This document shows positions 37,805 through 47,291 of a stretch of 64,000 nucleotides of DNA, in pieces. Position 1 is the first letter of the stretch; each line of letters opens with the position of its first letter. The stretch is from Pukyongia sp963768085 (lineage in GTDB: Bacteria > Bacteroidota > Bacteroidia > Flavobacteriales > Flavobacteriaceae), in assembly GCA_963768085.1 (NCBI GenBank), contig CAVYGO010000004.1:46046-110045 (forward strand), given 5' to 3'. The notes under the pieces were generated by a model, which was given only the letters and a program-made list of their open reading frames with translations, was not told the origin of the DNA and ran no database searches. Made by a program: the position numbers and the translations under genes.

Positions 37805-38713
37805 TTATTCCCAGCTTGTGTAAAACTCCTTACCTATATCCCAGGTGATACTACGAATCATCTCTTTCTCTTCTGAACTTAACTTTTCCAGCCATTTGGT
37901 AGCATTGGATCTTGAATCACGCACAAACTCTCCTCCTTGCACTGCCTTAGTGCTCTTACGAATGTAGTTTTCAACATTTGATATGAAATCGAGTCCGAGA
38001 TAATCGAACATCCTGCGAAATTCTGAAATCGGATCCAATGACAGAGATTCATGCGTTATATAGAACCATTCGGGGTATCGATCCCGATACTCCAATACCT
38101 GTGTATAAAAAATCTTCCACAACAGGGAAGCATTCTCAATGATGGATCGATCTTCTTTATTCAATTCGTATTGTTCCACCTCATCTTTTAGCGCTTCCAA
38201 TTTTCCGGTGAAGAATTGATCCTGATCTAATAAATTCTCAAAATCGAACCACCAGTTCTTTTCTTTAATGCTCAGCACATAGGCCGCGGGATGCCTTATC
38301 AATATTACCGGTAGCACATCAAACCTGTCTGTGAGGAAAGGAACACAAAACAATGCCGTAGGATCCTTGAGCATCTTTACGGGTTTCATTGCACGTCGCA
38401 ATCTTTTTTTAAATGACTTCGGAAGTGAATGACCTTCATAGGAAGAAAATAATCTGATAAATGGATCAAATAGTGAAGTACTTAGATAATAGGAAACGAT
38501 TTCGTGTACAGTTTTCTGAAGTGTCTCAGGTCCGTCCGGTGAAAGTTTGGGATACCAGAAATCCAGTTTGAACTTTCCAAATCGTTGTACTCGGTTAGGA
38601 TTTAGGGGTTCAATAATATTGTCGACGTTTCCATTTGAAGACAAAACTTTGCCTACCCAGGTAGAACCTGATCGATTCGAACCGGTAATAAGAATATGTT
38701 TCTTAGTACTCAC
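37805..38713 (-). CDS. PAPS-dependent sulfotransferase (paralogue)
   Basis: 302 residues from a GTG at 38711-38713. The 5'-PSB loop is ILITGSNRSGSTWVGKVL (residues about 7-24) and the 3'-PB segment LPVILIRHPAAYVLSIKE. WFYITHESLSLDPISEF and MFDYLGLDF follow as in the gene at 36199-37083, of which it is clearly a diverged copy. The acceptor sugar is unknown. The start overlaps the previous glycosyltransferase by 11 bases. The pair suggests two distinct sulfation positions on the same glycan. Confidence 0.87.
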   Translation of the reverse strand: MSTKKHILITGSNRSGSTWVGKVLSSNGNVDNIIEPLNPNRVQRFGKFKLDFWYPKLSPDGPETLQKTVHEIVSYYLSTSLFDPFIRLFSSYEGHSLPKSFKKRLRRAMKPVKMLKDPTALFCVPFLTDRFDVLPVILIRHPAAYVLSIKEKNWWFDFENLLDQDQFFTGKLEALKDEVEQYELNKEDRSIIENASLLWKIFYTQVLEYRDRYPEWFYITHESLSLDPISEFRRMFDYLGLDFISNVENYIRKSTKAVQGGEFVRDSRSNATKWLEKLSSEEKEMIRSITWDIGKEFYTSWE

Positions 38714-39717
38714 GGTTTCCTTCCTTTAAGCCCAGTCGCTTGAAAAAATAAGGTTTTACTATGCTATTCAACCACAATCGGTTTACAACAAATCGTTTAA
38801 AGTTCAAAGGCAAAAAGCCTGTTTTGGGCTTCGGAATTTCTGTTACTTCGTCCTGCTCTCCTGTGAGCTCATTGAATTTCTGCCTCATCCAGTCCTGTGG
38901 ATTATTACCCATGTGATACGCATAGTTTCCAGTAGTGGCCAGCCTCCATAGTCCCGCTTTTTCATTCGGCAGGTCTATGTAGTCTTTGTCGGCTTCACTG
39001 GCGTAGGCCAATTTACTATGTACCCTAGGTGTGTGGTCGAAAACCTCCCGCCTCATGGTTGCCACAAAATGTCCGCATCCCACAACTGCCGATAATTCCT
39101 TTCGTTTCACCGTGAGTTGATACTTCAGGCGTATGGATTTTTTATACATCGTATCGGCACTGTCTATGCTTTCGGCAAACCGCATCATGTCTTCCGGGTC
39201 GCAAACCGATTGAAATTTCAATCGCCCCTTGAAAAATCCATCATAAATGGTATTCGCGGTAGCGTGTCCATACATAGTGCCATGAGGAACCGGTGAGACC
39301 ATCCCGGCTTCTGGAAATACCGAAAACACCTTTTCGGTTGCTTGTATCCAACCATCTGTGAACAAAACGTCGCCATCACTTAAGGTGATCAAAGGTTCCG
39401 AGGCTGTTTTGGCAATCTGCATCATCGCATCGATCTTCCCCACATTAAATTTGTTTTGTACCAACTGATCGATCTTACCTTGCTGGTACAACTGCTGAAG
39501 ATATATTGGTGACCTCCTCGCAACTACCATTATTTACCACCGAGAGGACAGATTTGGAATGCTTTGTTTTAATGACAGACTCTAAGCATAGTTTGGTAAA
39601 TTCCATACCATTTTCAAAATAGTCATTCAAATGAGGAACATAGACAGGAATGATAATGCGATGGTAAGCATCGGATGCTATAAATTTATCTTTCTCTGGA
39701 TTGACGCCTATTCGCAT
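38703..39717 (-). CDS. GT-A (family 2-like) glycosyltransferase, one frameshift
   Basis: About 337 residues when joined across an indel near 39500. The N-terminus RIIIPVYVPHLNDYFENGME and CLESVIKTKHSKSVLSVVNN is GT-A-like. The metal/nucleotide motif appears as LITLSDGDVLFTDGWIQA (DGD in place of DxD). The middle holds VVGCGHFVATMRREVFDHTP, where the acceptor would bind, and the C-terminus is basic (NFKRFVVNRLWLNS). It is an inverting-type transferase of unknown sugar. The ATG is at 39715-39717, 15 bases after the next gene's stop. Confidence 0.8.
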
Positions 39718-39732
39718 TGATCAATTTTTAGT

Positions 39733-40623
39733 CTAGCTTCTTTTGAACATAACAACCGCCAGAAGTTTAATGTTATCAAAGTTAAGAAACCAAAAAGGAT
39801 TAATTCTAAACAGTTTTCCCAGGCTATTCAGCCACCCCAAATGGAATTTTTTGATCTGCATTCGCATTAATTGCTGTTTTAACCTCGCATATTCTGATGC
39901 ATCAATTAATTGTTCATTCCTGGCCTCCTTAACCACTTTAATCAAATAACCCGGAACCTCAATATATTTTTTAATGTTCTTAACCCCCGTACCCAAATGC
40001 TGTCGGTAGCGTACCAAAGGTTCGTCCAAATAATAAAAATCTCCACGAAATGAACACCTGGCCCAGTATTCCAAGTCCTCACCGGCTGCAGGCATTTCCT
40101 CATTAAAATATCCTACCTTCTCCACTAAACTTCTCCTAATAAGTACGGAAGAGGTCATCAGGGTCCAATTACCAATCATGCGCAGGTAGACTTTCCCGGT
40201 TTTCTCTTTCGGATCACCTGGACGGCCAATGATCTTATCCAGCAGGAATCCTTCTTCAGAAATTAAACGGCAACAATTATGTACAAGGTCTGTTTCGTGT
40301 TGTGACTGAAGAATTGACAATTGTCTAGTGAGCTTATCCTGTTCCCACAGATCATCATCATCCAAAAAGGCAATATATTCACCTTTGGCCAAATGAATTC
40401 CTTCGTTTCTGGGTTTCGAAGGACCTCCACTGTTTTCAATTCTATGATACCGGACCTTTGAGTAAGAAGCGCAAAGCTCCTTTGTTAAGTCATTAGGCGA
40501 TCCATCATCGACCACTATAATTTCGAAATTGGTGTACTGCTGGGCCATCACACTATCGAGCGTGCCAGCAAGAAGTTGTGGCCGATCATAAGTGGGGATA
40601 ATGATGCTAACGAGGCCGGTCAT
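39733..40623 (-). CDS. glycosyltransferase family 2
   Basis: 296 residues. A GT-A fold with SIIIPTYDRPQLLAGTLDSV, NFEIIVVDDGSPNDLTKEL, NEGIHLAKGEYIAFLDDDDLW (DxD region) and AAGEDLEYWARCSFRG (likely catalytic-base ED). The last 70 residues are helical and basic, possibly a membrane-surface anchor. It would add one sugar with inversion. Its stop is 15 bases before the next gene in the operon, and it overlaps the upstream gene by one base. Confidence 0.87.
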   Translation of the reverse strand: MTGLVSIIIPTYDRPQLLAGTLDSVMAQQYTNFEIIVVDDGSPNDLTKELCASYSKVRYHRIENSGGPSKPRNEGIHLAKGEYIAFLDDDDLWEQDKLTRQLSILQSQHETDLVHNCCRLISEEGFLLDKIIGRPGDPKEKTGKVYLRMIGNWTLMTSSVLIRRSLVEKVGYFNEEMPAAGEDLEYWARCSFRGDFYYLDEPLVRYRQHLGTGVKNIKKYIEVPGYLIKVVKEARNEQLIDASEYARLKQQLMRMQIKKFHLGWLNSLGKLFRINPFWFLNFDNIKLLAVVMFKRS

Positions 40624-41399
40624 CAGAGGTTATTTAATCTTTTCTTAATGCGTTTCAGAATTCCTTTCCAGGAGTATTTTGATACTTTATTTCGTTCCAG
40701 TTCCTCCTCCACTTCCTTTTTATAACGTTCATAGTCATCTCCGTACAAGTCCTTCAGCATTTTTGTATCCTCTTTTAGTTTTAACTCCCTTTCTTGCGCG
40801 TCGTTACTAATGCCGGACATGTCGAATACTGTTAAAAAATAAAGTATGTGTTGAAATTTATACGTTTCACTAAGATAGCACTTTATAAAGAAGGCACGAT
40901 CCGCACCGAATCGGTAGGATTCATCATATCCTCCCATCTCGTCAAACAACATTCTGAAAAAGGTACTTTGATGAGGTAATGAAGTCTTCATGAAATAATG
41001 GGGGGTGAGAGTATCCGGATAGATCTTATTTCCGTTGTGAAATTTGTAATCCCCATAAATAATATCTCCTTTAAAATCAGGATGATATACAAAGTCCATA
41101 ATTGCCGAAGAACTTGTTAAAATATCACCACTGTTCAAAAACAGTAAGTAATCGCCGTTCGCACGTTTAATTCCTTTATTCATAGCATTGAAAACACCCG
41201 AATCTGACTCACTTATCCAATTAACCATGGTATTATCCAGTGTTTGCAGGTAGTCAACGCTTCCATCTGTGGATTGCCCATCAATAACGATATATTCCAG
41301 ATCAGTATAGGTCTGTGACAATACAGATTCTACGGTCTTTCCAAGTCCTTCAGAACTATTGAAGTTAATTGTAATAATGGATAGAAAAGGACTTCTCAT
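40623..41399 (-). CDS. glycosyltransferase family 2
   Basis: 258 residues. A WcaE/PslC-like GT2: SIITINFNSSEGLGKTVESV, LEYIVIDGQSTDGSVDYLQ, SESDSGVFNAMNKGIKRANGD, YLLFLNSGDILTSS. The C-terminal tail is highly charged and basic (KEVEEELERNKVSKYSWK). The SESDSGVYDAMN-like motif marks the subgroup that also includes the genes at 45660 and 51167. It is an inverting transferase; the sugar is unknown. The start lies 53 bases after the fcl stop in the same orientation. Confidence 0.87.
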   Translation of the reverse strand: MRSPFLSIITINFNSSEGLGKTVESVLSQTYTDLEYIVIDGQSTDGSVDYLQTLDNTMVNWISESDSGVFNAMNKGIKRANGDYLLFLNSGDILTSSSAIMDFVYHPDFKGDIIYGDYKFHNGNKIYPDTLTPHYFMKTSLPHQSTFFRMLFDEMGGYDESYRFGADRAFFIKCYLSETYKFQHILYFLTVFDMSGISNDAQERELKLKEDTKMLKDLYGDDYERYKKEVEEELERNKVSKYSWKGILKRIKKRLNNL

Positions 41400-41452
41400 T
41401 TATCTTAGGTATAACACAACTTTCGTCGTGCAGTTTTGTATACGGTCAGAAC

Positions 41453-42535
41453 CTATGAACTCAGGTACCAGGTATACATTTTCTGGATTCCATCTCTTAG
41501 GGCAACTTCCGCTTTCCATCCCATACTATTGATCCTGGAAACATCGGTGAGCTTACGCATAGTTCCATCCGGTTTATCCGTATTAAACACGAAATCACCT
41601 TCAAATCCCACAACTTCTTTAATTAGGTCGGCCAGATCAGCAATAGTAATATCGCTACCTGTTCCTATATTTATATGGGTGTTACGAACTTCATTATCCG
41701 GTTGTAACGATGTTTCAGCATTATGATGGTTCATAAGGAAGGTACAGGCCTTTGCCATGTCTTCCACCCAAAGTAACTCGCGCATGGGTTTACCACTACC
41801 CCAAATCTCTACCTGAACTTTATCGTTTTTCTTTATACCAAAATCCGACAAAACCGCTGTAATCTTATCTTCGGAAGAATCACCATCAATTCCGACAATT
41901 GGTAAGGCTATCAGATCTTTCCGTATGGTTTGCCAATCATTGTTCTGAAGTGCTTTTCCCAAATGAATTTTTCGAAGTAGAGCTGGCAGTACATGGGCTT
42001 TCTCCAGGTCGAAATTATCAAAAGGGCCATAAAGATTTGTGGGCATGGCGGAAATAAAATTCGTCCCGTATTGCAAATTATAACTCTCGCACATCTTTAT
42101 TCCTGCAATTTTGGCGATCGCATAGGGTTCATTGGTGTATTCAAGTACATCGGTTAACAAATAATCTTCACGTAGTGGCTGAGGAGCATTTTTAGGATAG
42201 ATACAGGTACTCCCAAGAAATAGTAGTTTTTTCACTCCATGTATATAACTCTGATGGATCACATTATTCTGAATCATCAGGTTATCATAAATAAACTCGC
42301 CTCTGTAGGTATTATTTGCCGCTATGCCACCTACTTTGGCAGCGGCTAGAAATACATACTCAGGTTTTTCCGAAGCAAAGAATTGTGCTACGGAAACCGT
42401 ATCCCGCAGATCGAGTTCGGAACTCCTCCGCAGAATGAGATTAGTGTACCCTTCAGCTTTTAACTGCCGTAAAATAGCACTTCCAACCAGTCCGTTGTGT
42501 CCGGCCACATATATCCGGCTTTCCTTCTTCATCAA
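41453..42535 (-). CDS. fcl: GDP-L-fucose synthase
   Basis: 360 residues. It makes GDP-L-fucose from GDP-4-keto-6-deoxymannose by epimerisation and NADPH reduction. The Rossmann motif is VAGHNGLVGSAILRQL, with LFLGSTCIYPKNAPQPL (Ser) and the catalytic EPYAIAKIAGIKMCESY (YxxxK) near residue 137. The substrate segment is PTNLYGPFDNFDLEKAHVLP. An insert of about 40 residues (GIDGDSSEDKITAVLSDFGI) relative to the E. coli enzyme is usual in Bacteroidota. It lies directly after gmd with no gap. Confidence 0.93.
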   Translation of the reverse strand: MMKKESRIYVAGHNGLVGSAILRQLKAEGYTNLILRRSSELDLRDTVSVAQFFASEKPEYVFLAAAKVGGIAANNTYRGEFIYDNLMIQNNVIHQSYIHGVKKLLFLGSTCIYPKNAPQPLREDYLLTDVLEYTNEPYAIAKIAGIKMCESYNLQYGTNFISAMPTNLYGPFDNFDLEKAHVLPALLRKIHLGKALQNNDWQTIRKDLIALPIVGIDGDSSEDKITAVLSDFGIKKNDKVQVEIWGSGKPMRELLWVEDMAKACTFLMNHHNAETSLQPDNEVRNTHINIGTGSDITIADLADLIKEVVGFEGDFVFNTDKPDGTMRKLTDVSRINSMGWKAEVALRDGIQKMYTWYLSS

Positions 42536-43648
42536 CTATTCAAAATAATTTAGCGTGTTATAACCACCATCTTTCAGGTATTGTTCCTTTTGCATGACCT
42601 TGATATCACTTTCCATCATTTCCTTCACGAGTTGGGCTAGATCATATTTTGGTACCCAACCCAGTTTTTCTTTGGCCTTACTCGCATCACCTACCAGCAA
42701 CTCGACTTCGGTTGGCCTGAAATAATTGGGATCTACCGAAACTACTTCTTTACCAATCTCTAATTGAAATCTTGCGTCTCCACAACTTTCAATAAAAGCT
42801 CTCTCTTCAGATCCAGAACCTTCAAATCGCAATGTTACACCAATTTCGGCGAAAGCCATTTTGATAAAGTCACGCACCGATGTCGTCTCACCTGTTGCGA
42901 TCACCCAATCTTCAGGTTCATCGGCCTGCAGTATCATCCACATCATGCGGACATAGTCCTTGGCATGTCCCCAGTCGCGTTTCGCATCGAGGTTACCGAT
43001 ATAGAATTTGTCCTGGAGTCCCAGCGCTATTCTTGCCGTAGCACGTGTAATTTTGCGAGTCACAAAAGTTTCCCCTCGCACCGGTGATTCATGATTAAAA
43101 AGAATCCCGTTGCAGGCAAACATATTGTAGGCTTCACGATAATTGACCGTCGCCCAATACGCGTAAAGCTTTGCCACTCCATAAGGGCTACGAGGGTAAA
43201 AAGGTGTGGTTTCTGTCTGAGGCACTTCCTGGACTTTTCCGTATAATTCGGAAGTAGAAGCCTGGTACACCTTAGTTTTCTGTTCGAGTCCGAGAAAGCG
43301 AACAGCTTCCAGTATACGCAACGCTCCTATTCCATCGGCATTGGCCGTATATTCTGGTATTTGGAAGGAAACCTGTACATGGCTCATCGCTGCCAGGTTA
43401 TAGATCTCATCCGGCTGAATCTCATGAATTAACCGAATAAGATTAGTACTATCTGTCATATCGCCGTAATGCAGAATAAAATTTCGATGATCTGTATGTG
43501 GATCCTGGTACAAGTGATCAATTCGGTCGGTATTAAATAAAGAGGCCCGACGTTTCAATCCGTGGACGATATATCCTTTTTTTAGTAAAAACTCACTTAA
43601 ATAGGCTCCATCCTGTCCTGTAATTCCTGTTATAAATGCTACTTTCAT
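42536..43648 (-). CDS. gmd: GDP-mannose 4,6-dehydratase
   Basis: 370 residues. It converts GDP-D-mannose to GDP-4-keto-6-deoxy-D-mannose. The NADP-binding start is FITGITGQDGAYLSEFLLKK. It continues with the conserved KRRASLFNTDRIDHLY, YNLAAMSHVQVSF, STSELYGKVQEVPQTE (catalytic Ser/Thr and Glu) and RSPYGVAKLYAYW (YxxxK). RDWGHAKDYVRMMW and RFEGSGSEERAF follow. With fcl it supplies GDP-L-fucose for the glycan. It overlaps the upstream GT4 gene by four bases and abuts fcl. Confidence 0.94.
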   Translation of the reverse strand: MKVAFITGITGQDGAYLSEFLLKKGYIVHGLKRRASLFNTDRIDHLYQDPHTDHRNFILHYGDMTDSTNLIRLIHEIQPDEIYNLAAMSHVQVSFQIPEYTANADGIGALRILEAVRFLGLEQKTKVYQASTSELYGKVQEVPQTETTPFYPRSPYGVAKLYAYWATVNYREAYNMFACNGILFNHESPVRGETFVTRKITRATARIALGLQDKFYIGNLDAKRDWGHAKDYVRMMWMILQADEPEDWVIATGETTSVRDFIKMAFAEIGVTLRFEGSGSEERAFIESCGDARFQLEIGKEVVSVDPNYFRPTEVELLVGDASKAKEKLGWVPKYDLAQLVKEMMESDIKVMQKEQYLKDGGYNTLNYFE

Positions 43649-44908
43649 AAAGAGGTTTGCTCTGGTTGTTCTTGGGTTAACAGATCCCGGTAAAGATCCA
43701 AATATTTCTTTGCCTGTGATTCTAAATTAAAATGTTTGTTTGCATATTCCTTTATCGTGTTAATGTCGAATGAATAACGGTCGTCACAAAAATCTGTAAT
43801 AGCCTTTGCCAGAGCTCCAGAATTCATTTCAGAAACGAGAATGCCATTAATTCCTGTTTGTATATGTTCCTTCATCCCACCGGTTGAAAACGAAATCACC
43901 GGGGTTCCCGCCGCAAAAGATTCCAGCATAGTATTGGGCAGGTTATCTTCAAGGCTTGGGAGTAAAAATACATCGGCAGCCGCATAACAATTTGCAATTT
44001 CACGGGGATTGCTCATATAGCCCAAAGGTATGATTTTTACTTTTTTGTTTGAAATTTCAAGGCTTCCTTTTCCCAGGGTGAGAAGAGTGAGCCCACAGTT
44101 CACCTTTTCGAGAGCCTGTTGTAATAATCTCGCGCCTTTTCTTTCCACTTCAAGCTGCGCTGCTGTATAAAGCAGCACTTTCTCTGAAGGATCCAAATCC
44201 AGACCTCTTCGGGCGGCAGTTCTGTCTGTAGTATCAAACTGTTTCGTATCAATTCCGTTGGCGATCGACCGGTGCAGTTCAAAATGATTAAATACACCAC
44301 TCTCTTTAGCCGATTTCAACAGCCATTGCGAAGGTGTTACCACCGCTGCATTCCCAATCTGCTTTATAGCCTCTTCCTTGATCCTTTTAAGTTTATTATC
44401 CAATTCACTGGCATGAGGATTCTTTCCTTCGTCCAGCTGGTAATGAAATAGTCCCATAAATGGATTCATGTCATGAAATGTCCACACAATAGGTTTTTCA
44501 ATTACTCTTGAAAAAAACGCTTCGGTAGTCCAGAATATCGCTAACCCAATGTAAGTGAATGATATCCGCTTGTTGGATCAACGGATGTTCCTCAAGGGTA
44601 ATATTACTGAAAGGCAGCGTGGCGATTTCACAATTCAACTGATCTTTAATATCACGAAAAACTGCGTGGAGTCTATCAACTTCCGTTGGGAAAAGAACCG
44701 ACTTCAGCCTTCGAAGAATTCGATTTGTAATTGTGAGCTTCCTGTAAGCCAGCATTTTGTCATTGATCTCCCGACCCTCAAAATCCACAGTTTTATTCAG
44801 GGAAATAAAGGCCGAAGAAACACCTAGCTCACGCAGCGCCTCATGCAATCGGAAAGCAGCGATCCCTGCGCCTCCTTTCGAGGATGTGGTAACATGGACT
44901 ACTTTCAT
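43645..44908 (-). CDS. glycosyltransferase family 4, one frameshift
   Basis: About 420 residues when the frames at 44498-44908 and 43645-44487 are joined; an indel near 44495 splits them. The N-terminal part has VVHVTTSSKGGAGIAAFRLH, ADIIHLHWVSDILDY and WTFHDMNPFMGLFHY, the last typical of the WcaC/Exo-type subgroup. The C-terminal part has KVLLYTAAQLEVERKGARLL, KIIPLGYMSNPREIANCY, DVFLLPSLEDNLPNTMLESF and AAGTPVISFSTGGMKEHI. It would transfer a sugar, possibly fucose given that gmd/fcl follow, but that is inference. Four bases overlap each neighbour. Confidence 0.86.
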
Positions 44909-45660
44909 GGCAGGTTTCTTTTAAAGAGTCTGTGATACATTTTTCGTCCGAATTCCTTAGTATATCGTTTAAAATATGATTTCGGATATCCATAAAAGAC
45001 CCTATCGATACAAACTGTATTAAAATTTCGCACTAATTGCCAGAAACCCTCCTTAGGAGGTTGCTTCCATGAATGATCCCACAAATGAACGGCATAACTT
45101 TCTTCGGAAACAAATTTCGAGAAATCTTCATCCTTATGTTCATAGGGCAGGGCATAAAAAAAGTGAGGTGCCAATATCCGATCCTTGTCTCCTAAATTCT
45201 GTGGAGCAATAATTTCTTTAAACGTATGGGTTATCACAGGAGGTGAAAACTGGTTGAAGCGTTCATTTTTATAGAATGATGCCATGTCACCTATCAACGG
45301 GTGATTAGGGATGGCACCGAAGATCCCATAGGCAGGTCTTTCGTCTACTTCATAGCCGGTGAAAAAATTATAATCCAGTAGCGGATCAATAGATTTGAGT
45401 AACAACATATCTGTATCCAGGTAGATCCCTCCCAATTCGTACAGTACTTTGGTACGGACCGCGTCGGCGGCAAACGCGTAATTCCTTTTCCGCAATGCGT
45501 CTTTTGTAAAAGATTCAAAATATGGATGTGCGTTATCTTCGTTCCATTCTTTGATGGTGAAGTCAGGACAGCACTGTTTCCAGCTCTTCAAACACCGTTG
45601 AAAGCTTTGAGGTTTCTCTCCACCTCCAAACCAGCAATAATGTATGATCTTTGGAATCAT
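44905..45660 (-). CDS. glycosyltransferase with DXD motif (family 32-like)
   Basis: 251 residues. It starts IPKIIHYCWFGGGEKPQSFQ, has YAFAADAVRTKVLYELGGIY followed by LDTDMLLLKSIDPLL (DXD). The C-terminus has VHLWDHSWKQPP (the conserved His-Trp end of this family). These enzymes are common in capsule and O-antigen loci and use UDP-sugars with retention. The C-terminal helix is basic. It overlaps both neighbours (one and four bases). Confidence 0.88.
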   Translation of the reverse strand: MIPKIIHYCWFGGGEKPQSFQRCLKSWKQCCPDFTIKEWNEDNAHPYFESFTKDALRKRNYAFAADAVRTKVLYELGGIYLDTDMLLLKSIDPLLDYNFFTGYEVDERPAYGIFGAIPNHPLIGDMASFYKNERFNQFSPPVITHTFKEIIAPQNLGDKDRILAPHFFYALPYEHKDEDFSKFVSEESYAVHLWDHSWKQPPKEGFWQLVRNFNTVCIDRVFYGYPKSYFKRYTKEFGRKMYHRLFKRNLP

Positions 45661-46484
45661 CAGCGAAGATTTTTCAAGGATTTGTTCCTAAATAACCGCA
45701 ACAAGACCCTAAGCCATAAGCTGTTAAGTTTTTTAGTGGTCTTTGAATTTTCAAGGTCCGCTAACATCTTAAATCGATTCGAATCCAGAATTTCTAATTT
45801 TTTGTAATCGGAATAAAACATTGGATATTCATCTTTCAGGATTTGTTCGCGTTCTTCCCGTCTCGTGAATGTTCCCTGCGCAGTGGCGCTCATACCATCT
45901 AAATAATACCGGGTCAATACCTGGTGTACCGTTTTATATGTTGCCCCGTGATAGAGTACCTTCATGAAGAACTTCCAGTCTGATACGATTTTCAGCGATT
46001 CATCATACTTACCCCACGTATGCGAACAGAGACCGTTTGATGAATGCCGCCTGATGAGCAAGAGTATCCCAAAATAGGTATGAAAATGTAATTTGATCGG
46101 GTGTTGTTTTATAAAATCTAAACCCTGGCCCCAAACATGAATATCAAAGATCAGCAGGTCCGTATTTTCAAAATGCTGTTCATTCTTTTGCAATACATCT
46201 TGATCGGAGAAATGATCACCGCTGTTCAGAAATAAAATGTATGCACCGGTAGCAAGATCGATCGCTTTGTTCATCGCATTATATACGCCATCATCCGCTT
46301 CACTGAGCCATTTTGTGATATGATCTTCGTGCTTCTTTATAATTGCAGGACTATCATCGGTTGAACCTCCATCGATAACGATGAATTCCATATCATCATA
46401 GGTTTGTTGGATCACACTGTCGATGGTACGCTCCAGCCCGGTGGCATTATTGTAATTCACGGTAATGACAGAGATTTTAGGCAT
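45660..46484 (-). CDS. glycosyltransferase family 2
   Basis: 274 residues. A GT-A fold with ISVITVNYNNATGLERTIDS, MEFIVIDGGSTDDSPAIIKK, SEADDGVYNAMNKAIDLATG and YILFLNSGDHFSD. It belongs to the WcaE-like subgroup. It ends in a basic helix (LLRLFRNKSLKNLR). It is the first gene of this minus-strand run; the 130-base gap upstream separates it from the plus-strand sulfotransferase and should hold its promoter. A TATATTTA box (one mismatch to TAnnTTTG) lies in that gap. Confidence 0.87.
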   Translation of the reverse strand: MPKISVITVNYNNATGLERTIDSVIQQTYDDMEFIVIDGGSTDDSPAIIKKHEDHITKWLSEADDGVYNAMNKAIDLATGAYILFLNSGDHFSDQDVLQKNEQHFENTDLLIFDIHVWGQGLDFIKQHPIKLHFHTYFGILLLIRRHSSNGLCSHTWGKYDESLKIVSDWKFFMKVLYHGATYKTVHQVLTRYYLDGMSATAQGTFTRREEREQILKDEYPMFYSDYKKLEILDSNRFKMLADLENSKTTKKLNSLWLRVLLRLFRNKSLKNLR

Positions 46485-46614
46485 GAAGGGAGCTTTCTTT
46501 TTATTTTTAATTTTATCTTTCGATGTGTTTAGGTTTCATTAATACCCGCCCTGTAAATATACTTTTTTAATATGTAATGAGAAGGGAGAGAAAAGGCCAC
46601 AAAATGCCGGTTCC

Positions 46615-47288
46615 ATGATATCCAGAGAGAAAAAATTCATTTTTATACACAACTTTAAAACAGGTGGCACGAGTATTGAAAAGAAGCTTGGTCATTTTAA
46701 GGAGTTGGGACAGGATGTACAGGATCACAGGACTCTCAGGGAGATTGAAGCGCTCACCGATAGGCGCAGACATGCCAGAATGGGACTGTACGCGTTGAAA
46801 ATTGGGAAGCCCGGACGGTCATTTCAGTATTTTAAGGACGCGACATTCCCGGTACTAACCCGTAGGGAATTTGAATCATTTTACAAATTTACTTTTGTGC
46901 GTAATACCTGGTCGCGCATGTACTCCTGGTATGCCAATGTAATGAAAGACCCGAATATGCGGCACAAGCTACGGCATTGCAAACCCGGAATATTCTTATT
47001 TACAATTTCTGAATGAAAAGGTAGATCACAAAACCTTCTCTCAATTGTATTTCCTTACCAACAGATAAGGGTGATGTGAATATGAATTTTATTGGTCGAT
47101 TTGAAAACCTGCAGGAGGATTTCAATATTGTTTGCGATCACTTGAAAATTGAAGACCCCACCCTACCGAAAATGCTGGTGAGAAACTATGGCCATTACAC
47201 CGAGAATTACACTCCTGAGACCAAAGAATTGGTGTATACGATGTATAAAGAAGAAATCGATTATTTTGAGTTTGAGTTTGGAGAATAA
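46615..47288 (+). CDS. sulfotransferase family protein on the opposite strand, frameshifted
   Basis: About 224 residues when the frames at 46615-47016 and from about 46990 to 47288 are joined. Indels lie near 47000 and 47065. The 5'-PSB-like start FIFIHNFKTGGTSIEKKLG lies at residues 8-26 and the 3'-PB segment FTFVRNTWSRMYSWYANVM near 103. The C-terminus has NFIGRFENLQEDFNIVCDHL and YKEEIDYFEFEFG, as in Sulfotransfer_2-type glycan sulfotransferases. It is the only plus-strand gene in the polysaccharide locus and converges with the gene at 47292, three bases away. Confidence 0.82.
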
Positions 47289-47291
47289 AAC

